Shown here piece by piece: positions 56,990 to 64,000 of a DNA stretch of 64,000 nucleotides. The notes below the pieces were generated by a model. It was not told where the DNA came from. It worked only from the letters and a program-made list of their open reading frames with translations, and did not search any database. The stretch's first letter is position 1, and the number at the start of each line of letters is the position of its first letter. Source of the stretch: Hermatobates lingyangjiaoensis (taxonomy: Eukaryota; Arthropoda; Insecta; Hemiptera; Hermatobatidae); contig JAPFBL010000116.1 of the NCBI GenBank assembly GCA_026182355.1, forward strand, positions 434,001 through 498,000, in the 5' to 3' direction. A program made the translations under genes and the position numbers.

Positions 56990-57262
56990 AAAAACAGGGT
57001 TTTCCAAACTTCAGGGCACCATGGGAGACCCAAGCAAGGCAAATGTTTTTCACGGAGCACTAACAAGGTAATTTTTATGATAGTAAGAAATATATATTCC
57101 TTTCAAATTCTAACACTAACTAATGATTCTCGAGTTGAAAAAGGATCAATAAATAATTTTTCCATATAAAATATTTGGGTTTCTTTAAGAAAGGCTCCTC
57201 AGTCTCACTCAGGGAGCATCAGGGCTCCGTGTATTCCACTTGGGAAGCCATAGTTGAAAAGT
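56990..57262. repeat. Possible hAT-type MITE
   Basis: The left side CAGGGTTTTCCAAACTTCAG, and the right side, read inverted, CAACTATGGCTTCCCAAGTG, loosely resemble the CAGGGGTTCCCAAAC type of hAT terminal repeats. Both sides have GGGAG and CACGGAGC motifs. No convincing 8-bp duplication is seen and the ends pair poorly. Confidence 0.3.
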
Positions 57263-57814
57263 CGCTTGTAAAGTTGATGCTTTACTGTAAAGAACAGGCT
57301 TAACTAGTGAGTTTATGTACCCAATAAATTCGAACAGTCTTTCTAACTCCAAAAATAGTTGTCTTTTCTCAGTAACTTAAACTATTCTAACTGAACTTAT
57401 TATACTTGTCAACTTTACTTTGAATTTTAAATTTTTAGCCTTAAGAGGCAATTTATACACGTTCTCTCTACATGCTGAACGACAACTAAAGTGATATAGG
57501 AGAGGGTGTTTAATCAGAGTCAGATTAAAAATCAGATTCATACTGCATCATTCAAACCTAAGAAAGATATTGTTGCTGAGTTTACTGTTCTATCTCAAGG
57601 ATAACAGTTACTTAAATGAAAACTTCCTGATTATAATTTTTTTAGTTTTTGCATGTAAACAGAAGCAGTTTACTTTGCAATACCTTGCGTTTAAAATATT
57701 TTGTTCCAGCCATTTAATACTTGTCAAATCTCGATAGAAAAATAAATTTAGAAGTTAACATTGCATGGTAAACTGAGTATTTCAAAATAATTAAAGCTTC
57801 AGTTTTTATTGAAC
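57263..57814. other. Upstream of the CHMP1-like ORF, no promoter identified
   Basis: AT-rich. A possible 3' splice-site sequence, AAAGCTTCAG, lies at 57793-57802, just before the ORF start, so the ORF could be the last exon of a spliced transcript or an independent intronless gene. No CpG-rich or core-promoter pattern is evident. Confidence 0.35.
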
Positions 57815-58297
57815 ATGAATGGAGAAATGATTCATCAAGTGCACAATGTGGAACTCGCTGGTAAGAGGTTCAGAGAGAGAGGACTGGCCTGTCGGAACTG
57901 TATAAAGACGTTGAGAGTAGAATGCCGGCAGGCGTGTCTGAGGGGAAATCCAATGACGGCTCGCAGCATCGCTGTCCTGGCAATGCTTCGGAAACACGAA
58001 GCGCAAAAGTTCGAGGTGACTGCTCTGAAGATCAATGTGCTGATCACATACATACTGAACACAATGCACGAATATGGTTCAATACCTCAAACAAATGTAG
58101 ACTATCTCCGTATGATGAACGATTCAGTGATAAGTGATGATGTAGATATGGTATTAGAAGCAATTGTTAACTTTGAAAAAAGCCATTTTGATGAAAATCC
58201 AATGACGATTCAACCGCTTGACATAAGTGAAACACGTATTGAAAATTACATCAAACAGGTACTGAACGAATCAACCAACACACGTAACTCTCTTTAA
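57815..58297 (+). CDS. Diverged CHMP1/Did2-like ESCRT-III protein, single exon
   Basis: A 160-residue ORF. CHMP1 (Did2/Vps46) is a cytosolic ESCRT-III subunit that helps recruit Vps4 in membrane scission. Residues 10-45 align without gaps to the N-terminal helices of CHMP1: N11, A15 and K17, a hydrophobic heptad pattern, and R43-G44-N45 followed by A49-R50, matching CHMP1's KGN-x-x-x-AR block. Residues 50-75 keep the A-x-x-A-x-R-K and A-x-x-x-x-V spacing, and residues 118-129 resemble the M-D-K-F-E-x-x-F segment. C-terminal R141-I-E-N-Y-I-K147 looks like a weak MIM1 (RLxxLK). The family is usually about 195-200 residues; here the linker before MIM1 is shortened. The start at 57815 is the first ATG and matches the family's N-terminus. 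A possible AATAAA lies at 58349. The uninterrupted frame despite strong divergence suggests selection, perhaps on a retrocopy. The first half is much GC-richer than the second. Confidence 0.68.
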   Translation: MNGEMIHQVHNVELAGKRFRERGLACRNCIKTLRVECRQACLRGNPMTARSIAVLAMLRKHEAQKFEVTALKINVLITYILNTMHEYGSIPQTNVDYLRMMNDSVISDDVDMVLEAIVNFEKSHFDENPMTIQPLDISETRIENYIKQVLNESTNTRNSL

Positions 58298-59550
58298 GAA
58301 AGAAATGACTGTTATGTATCCACGTTACAAAGCAATTATTCTTCACTTAATAAAGTAACTCAGGTAAAAAGTATTTTAAAATTGTTTTCACTTTACTTTT
58401 TATGCAGCCAATTTACAAAACAATTAATTGTTTCACGAAAGAAATAATAAAACTTAATAACATATGATTTTACTAAAATTTTTGATATTTGTGGATTAAA
58501 AATGTAATTTTATGTTGAGAAATATATTTGACGTTTGATACTATTCTTGTGATACTTTCTTGTATGATACTATTCTATTCTGTTTACTTAAAAATAAGGT
58601 TTGTACAAATTATAGTTAAGTTGTAGCCAGAATATAATGAGTAGTTACATTAATTGTTAAAATAGAATGCTAATTATGGTAATTTGTTAAACTCATGTTT
58701 TTAACTCTTATAATCAAATGTTTATACATTACCTTCAGGCAAGAAAATTGTGAGTGATAGTCTGTTTTTTGTGTTTTTTAGTTGTAAATTTAATTCATTA
58801 TATATAAAGATCTACAAAAACAATAAACATTGTTTTATCTTAATCTTTAAGTACTAGAACATTTTTATCGCCTGTTTTAATAAGGTAATATTTAATCTTG
58901 GCCCGCATTGCGTTAAACATACACTTGTTTGCTTTACCGTTTTTGTCATTTATGTATCATATACAAGTTTTACTATATAAGGACGAAATGATCTAGAAAA
59001 TAGGCATTCGAATGACCATTTGAAATATAAAGGGCGTTATACCGGACGTGACGTCAAATAAACTGCAGTAGTACCATATTAAATGTCAAATAAACTATGA
59101 AATCCTCTGCCAAACGGGGTTAAGTATAACAGTTCACGAGAATTGCCTTTGCTCTTCAAATATTTATACGTATCGGAAACATGGATAACTTTCTACCACC
59201 ATAATGATGTTCTTCAACAAGATCCATTATTGATTTTAAATATACGTTAGAAACAGTATATTAACTTCAAATAATACTAGTAGCTCTGTACTGTTAACTA
59301 AGAACATTTAAAATATAACCCCAGGAGCATTGAAAATATATACAACAATATTATTGTTTAATAGGGACCAACCATATTTACATTCATTTGCCATTCATCT
59401 TTAGATGGTTGTCTCATTTAGGTAAATTTCTCTCATCTCAGTCGTTATTTCAAATGGACTAAAATGTAAATAACATATATTTATGTATTTTACAATTATT
59501 TAATAACTCTAAGCTGCGACACATAGAAAAAATTGTAACAAAGAACCCAC
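58298..59550. other. Downstream of the CHMP1-like ORF, nothing further recognised
   Basis: AT-rich. AATAAA-type signals occur at 58349-58354 and near 58820. No other gene is recognised. Confidence 0.4.
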
Positions 59551-59620
59551 GTTTTAATATTTCGAGCGTTATGGCAGTCGTCCTCAGGAGAAGAAGTGAA
59601 TTGACAAAGGGATGACAATT
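59551..59620 (-). repeat. Possible PLE terminal fragment
   Basis: On the minus strand: CTCCTGAGGACGACTGCC, then GCTCGAAATATTAAAACG. This fits the CTGANGA...GAAATAT layout with a loop rather longer than usual. No flanking PLE sequence is recognised. Confidence 0.45.
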
Positions 59621-61420
59621 AACGTTATATATGTATACGTTTTTTAAAACGGTTAGAAAAACCGTATTTACAGCATAAAAAACAAACAAAATACCTAAAA
59701 AACGTATTTTTATGTAACAGAAAAAAATGCATGTGTATGCTGACCCTCAAATAAATTAAACAGTGAGCTGTACAGGGCTATTTGAGTCCATTATGTTATT
59801 TTCAAGGCAGTGGAAACAAGCAATGTTGGCAAAAGTCTCACTAAGAGGTATGACTATAGCAACTGCATCATTTTGTACATGCATTGATCCATCTATGTAG
59901 AATGTAAATGCTTAATGGTCAAACTTTCATGATCCCTGTGACAAGTGGCAGCCTATGCTCGTTTAAGCTTCATCTTACAAAATCTTTCGGTTTTCTGTTA
60001 GTAACTCGAAGTTGCTAAGTAAAAAACATTAGAAGATTTCCAAATAATGCATTATACACTCAAAATTATTTATTAAGGGATAGTGGTGCTAAGTCAATGT
60101 AGGTAAGAATTCAATGTTGCTTGTTCTATTCCCTATATTACTAGAGAGGTAGTTGATCCTAGTTAAAAACAAACTAATTAGACTATTCATAATTAAAAAG
60201 GCAAAAACTAGGAAAAATACAGAAATATGTAAAAAAAACATAACAGGAGACCAAATGATTAAAAACATATAAGTAATTCAAAAGAACGAAAAATAAGAAA
60301 CGTAAAGGACACCAGTCCAAAGAAGCAGAGATGCCAAGAGCTGCTAATACAAATTAGGAGACCAGGAAAAAAGAATAATACAGGAAAAGATTGAGAAACA
60401 ATACTTAGGAAATAATACAATACTGAGGAAGTAAAACTGAGATCAATATTTTGATATCCATCATCATCAGAAGAAGAATTGTTTTATTAAAGTGGAAAAG
60501 AGCTACTGATGTATGTAATGTACTCGTATAACTCATTTCTTGGAACATTTCCAACAATTATCTGTGTGTATTCCAATAACTTATAATCTACCAATCTTCC
60601 AATAACTTATAATTTTATTTTCAAATTAAAAGAAATATTTTCTAAAGAATTATTTTGGAAAAAATTTAAATAAACCCGCATCTTCTTTTCCATTTTGAAA
60701 AAAAAAATTAAATTATAACTTTTGAAATAGCTATATATTCTAATTCATTTGTTTCATAGTAATTGTTTTAACCGTATAGTTTCTGTTAAAAGACAGAAGT
60801 AGAGCAAAGCATTTCGAATAATTACTTACTCTAATTTGTTGAGTTTGATTTTAGTCGAGCGCAATGACAAAGTGGTGTTTAAGACAAAAGGTGATAGGAG
60901 AACAGCGTTATCTTGAAGGTAAGAGGGACAAACTGGAGCAAACTGAAATGTTAAGGACTGTCAATTTCTGTTCTTGTAGACACTCAGCAACTTTGCCAGC
61001 GGTCGAAACAGACGCTCCTCTCCTCAGCTTGGGCCCCTCCCCAATTAGTTACTTCTCTCACAACAAATTACAACCATCAACCTTTGACAGAAATTAAACA
61101 AATTACTTCCTAAAGAGTAATGAACTAAAACGAATTAAACTAAGTAAATCAACATCAGACCAACTAACATAGTCACAAAGTACACACCTTTATTTCTACT
61201 TCATCTTGTTCTATAGCTGTAATTATTATTTAATTGTCATAATAAGCACGATTAAAGGCAATCCATTTCTAAAGTGTTTTCAGAATTACTTGTCAGTGTT
61301 ACTACCATAAGATGGGAGAACAAATAAAATAAAAGAATAGAAAAAATAAAAAAAATGTAGAGAATTAAGACAAAATCAAAACTAAAAAAAGCAAAATAAT
61401 AAAATAAATTAATATATACA
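59621..61420. other. Intergenic DNA, nothing confidently recognised
   Basis: 60440-60480 has, on the minus strand, CTGATGATGATGGATATC then AAAATATTG, a weak PLE-end likeness. The plus-strand ORF 60864-61097 (77 codons) lies in a somewhat GC-richer patch, but I recognise no domain in it. Confidence 0.4.
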
Positions 61421-61650
61421 CATTAATGTATCGGACTGTATCAGTGTTTATCGGTCGGTGAACGCCTACACGTCTCCCCTCCTTCGTCCTCCTCCTTTTT
61501 CTTTTCCTTCTTTCTTTTTCTACCTTCCTGAAGAGGACAAGACAGCCGAAAAGATCGAAATCCCTATTTTTGTGTTCTATAGTTGCATCTTTAATATATA
61601 TATATTTATTATTATTTCCTTTTTTATAATTTTTAATTTATAGTTTTTAA
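61421..61650 (+). repeat. Possible PLE terminal or 3' UTR fragment
   Basis: A pyrimidine-rich stretch leads to TTCCTGAAGAGGACAAGACA, then GCCGAAAAGATCGAAATCCC. This has the CTGANGA / stem / GAAA layout. AT-rich sequence follows and merges with the family-B end at about 61650. Confidence 0.45.
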
Positions 61651-61915
61651 TTTTATAATTTTATCTATTGTTTTTGCTTTCTCCGTTCTTCGACGTTTAG
61701 TGCCTAGCTCCTTTTTTACGCTAGTGCTGCTCTCATCGGTTGACTCTTTATTGCTTCATTCGCGCTCCGTTCTTCGACCTGGGGAGATCTCTCTCACTTC
61801 GTCCTCTCTTCTAGTCTACTCACCTGACGACGAACAACAGTTCGAAATATTGAATTCTGTAAGTGTTCTCTTTATTCTTTTTCTGTGTCGTGCTATGTGT
61901 AATTTAAAGTTATAT
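61651..61915 (+). repeat. PLE terminal fragment, family B
   Basis: Near-identical over about 250 bp to the inverse of 21627-21880: TTTGCTTTCTCCGTTCTTCG, GACGTTTAGTGCCTAGCTCC, CTCTCACTTCGTCCTCTCTT, then CACCTGACGACGAACAACAG and TTCGAAATATTGAATTC, ending GTGTAATTTAAAGTTAT. The ORF 61700-61975 is a read-through of this terminal sequence and shares its first residues with the ORF at 21630-21836 for that reason only. Confidence 0.8.
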
Positions 61916-62045
61916 GTATATATAAACAGTAGTAGTTTGCTTCTCAACGCGAGTACTTCTCACTTCTTCCCATGACGACGGATGTCGAAATATCGAAGTA
62001 AGTTCTGTAGTGACTTTCTGTGTTCTTTCCTGTGTGTTAAAGTAT
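61916..62045 (+). repeat. PLE terminal fragment, family C
   Basis: CTTCTCAACGCGAGTACTTC, CCATGACGACGGATGTCG, then AAATATCGAAGTAAG, and a GTGTTAAAGTATATATA end. It is the same family as 22701-22900. The core has lost the first bases of CTGATGA (CATGACGA). Confidence 0.6.
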
Positions 62046-62071
62046 ATATATATATATATATTTATTTATTA
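62046..62071. repeat. (TA)n microsatellite
   Basis: Short TA run between the family-C end and the next family-A element. Confidence 0.85.
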
Positions 62072-62300
62072 AAATTTCACAATGAAAACGTGAAATAATA
62101 TCAAACCACAATAAGAAATGGGAAAAAAACTAAGATTTTTTAACCGTAACAAGTGGTCTTCTTCAGAACCAAAACCCAACTAGTCTTTACCAGACTGAAT
62201 CAAAAAACTTAGTTGTGTTTTTGACTCTGACGAAGACTTCTTGTTACGGTTGAAAGATCTTAGACTTTTTTTTCATTTTTTATTGTGGTTTGATCATTGA
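62072..62300 (-). mobile_element. Foldback element of PLE end family A, diverged
   Basis: The tail is on the left in mutated form (AATTTCACAATGAAAACGTG), and the right arm ends GATCATTGAT. The arms carry AACAAGTGGTCTTCTTCAGA (left) and CTCTGACGAAGACTTCTTGT (right), both changed in stem II. The centre is longer than in other copies (about 62175-62205). It is the most decayed paired copy. Confidence 0.75.
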
Positions 62301-64000
62301 TATATTATGTATAAATTATCAAAAAAATAAATTTTTTTTTTCTTCTTAAGACAAGGACACTAAAGGACCCAAAACAATCGGGTTCATACACACAGCAAGA
62401 ACTGCATCTGATGTTAAGTTTTGTTCAATGGTGCATCTCATTAGTTGGATTAATCGAACACTTTGTTCTATAACCACCCATTATACAATGGAACTTATCT
62501 GAAAATATATGTCTGATTTGTGGTTTTTTTTACATTTAACAATTTTATTCTACTAAAATACCATATTAATCCAATGTTAAGTTAATTTAAAATTTAATTT
62601 TTTTTAATAAAACTCTAAATAACAATTTTATTCCACTTAAAGATGGTCTAAACCAATATAAACAATGTAAAGAAATATAAATAAATTTGACAAATAAGCA
62701 GGTAATTTGTTATTCCAAGATGATTTTTCAGTTTTTTATGTATATTTTACTTTACCGTAATCGAAGTTTTATCATTTTTTTTGTAAATTGCTAATTTACA
62801 AAACCTAAACATTTTCTGAAACCTAAAATGTACCATAACGTTCCTTCTAGTTAATGTAATTTCGAAAAAAAAACCTGAATTGATTTCCTGCTTATGAATA
62901 TAAGGTGATATTATATGAAGCTATAGTAATGGAACCATAATAATTTCATTATTATATTTCAAACGGTGTGACTAGAATCGTGTTCATAGTGTTTTAAAAT
63001 GATTTCTTAATCATAAGTGAAAATGTTTATAGTTTTATGATAATTAACATTTCTTATAATTAAAATATCTGAGATTATTCAGTTTTTAGTATTATCAATA
63101 CTACAACATACAACTATTAAACATTTTATCATAAGTAAATAGAATGGTGTCAAATACACATAATGGGCAGTGAAATGGATATCGCATCAATCAGTTTTGC
63201 GCAAAAACCATAAATATCATCCACAATGCTAAAGAGTCTAATAGCACACCATGGCCTCCATATGGAGTGCAGCGTGTCCACAAATATGTTCATAGAACCC
63301 CACTCACCCCAATACACACGGACATGGCCAGTAAAACTTCATAAACGGACTCAAGAGTCCAAAACGCATGTAAATATGTAAAAATATTGAAATAGATTTC
63401 TTACATGATTACTATACTTTACTTAAAGTTAAAACAATAACTTAAAAACAGAAATAAATAAGATAATATCATGTTTTAGTTTTCTCTAAATCAGTGTCTA
63501 ATTTATTGATTTTCAGCTTTAGCCACGTTGCATACACTGGTTAGCATCAGGCAATCGAAGTTTAGTGGCTTTGAGTGTGGCCAATAAGTAATGAGTGACT
63601 ACACAGCCCCGTGCCCACCCGTGATTTATATATGGGTGCCGAATCACAAATGAGCCGTATTTGTCCGATTATAAAGGGTAAATGTGTAAAGCGTTAGTGT
63701 TAGTTCGTTAGGTAGTGTTGAGAATGAAAGTGCTAATGGATAGTGTAGCAGTAAGAGCCTGTTAACAGCGACACCTGCTGCAGTGGCTTGTTGTATGTAT
63801 TACACTTCATTCTAGTTAGGTAAAAAGAAGGCAATTTCTTTCCTGGGGTCACCAGCCCTGTTATCGAACCGTGCGCGCCTTGCCAGGTAGCTTTGCAAAG
63901 CATTGAAGTCAACTAATGGTTTGACAAACACATAGTTTTATATCCACGATAACAAATCCAATACAACTTATTTTATATAAATAAAGTCGTTTAATTAAAC
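62301..64000. other. Intergenic DNA with a GC-richer right end
   Basis: 62301-63480 is AT-rich with nothing recognised. 63510-63910 is GC-richer and contains CpG-bearing segments (GTGCGCGCC near 63870), and may be an unknown repeat or the edge of a gene. I found no ORF, splice pattern or RNA there to decide. Confidence 0.35.

Noticed and set aside
57806..58137. Three further ORFs (two minus, one plus) overlapping the CHMP1-like gene
   Set aside because: They lie in other frames of a GC-richer coding stretch. Only the 57815-58297 frame has family similarity.
60864..61097. 77-codon plus-strand ORF beginning at an ATG
   Set aside because: Composition is mildly gene-like, but no domain, homologue or partner feature is recognisable.
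61700..61975. Conserved small protein shared with 21630-21836
   Set aside because: The identical N-terminal residues come from reading the same PLE family-B terminal DNA. No sign of protein-level selection.

Overview
This window looks like AT-rich, gene-poor chromosomal DNA from an animal, most likely an arthropod. Long uninterrupted ORFs are almost absent, and (TA)n, (CA)n and (TC)n tracts are frequent. It carries many Penelope-like retroelement (PLE) pieces and a dispersed repeat that ends in CCTAA units, the arthropod-type telomere motif. Nothing suggests a bacterial or viral genome. The species cannot be named from the sequence alone.

The only convincing host-type gene is a single-exon ORF at 57815-58297. 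It encodes a 160-residue, strongly diverged CHMP1/Did2-like ESCRT-III (Snf7-domain) protein. All other protein-coding signal comes from PLEs. GIY-YIG endonuclease segments lie at 20.3-21.2 kb (two copies, head to head), 22.1-22.65, 33.4-33.6, 35.4-35.7 and 38.5-38.9 kb. Decayed reverse-transcriptase segments lie at 24.74-25.52 (+), 15.85-16.24 (-) and 36.6-36.8 kb (-). At least four PLE lineages are present, judging from their endonuclease sequences.

The main discovery candidate is a set of short foldback elements. Each consists of two inverted copies of a PLE-like terminal segment. One end also carries an extra tail of about 30-37 nt, which the other end lacks. Several are flanked by direct repeats that look like target-site duplications: 12 bp at 14.5 kb, 11 bp (one mismatch) at 11.6 kb, 13 bp (one mismatch) at 30.1 kb and 9 bp at 54.7 kb. 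The same one-sided layout recurs in families with unrelated sequence. The most abundant family (A) has seven paired copies, one of which contains endonuclease ORFs, plus one single arm and one tail-only remnant. Each arm carries a hammerhead-ribozyme-like core: CTGACGA, stem II, GAA, a palindromic helix III, and a GACT/AGTC helix I. Other PLE ends here share the pattern CTGANGA...GAAA.

Layout: 1-11.5 kb is mostly unannotated AT-rich DNA with SINE-like copies. 10.5-14.8 kb holds two tandem-repeat fields and two foldbacks. 18.8-23.9 kb is a dense stack of PLE insertions separated by (TA)n. 24.7-25.5 kb is a decayed PLE RT. 30-39.5 kb is a second PLE and microsatellite cluster with a 40-bp tandem repeat. 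39.5-52.8 kb is largely featureless. 52.9-54.9 kb holds three more foldbacks. 55-61 kb is low-copy sequence around the CHMP1-like gene. 61.4-62.3 kb is a third PLE-end cluster. 62.3-64 kb is unannotated, with a more GC-rich final 500 bp.
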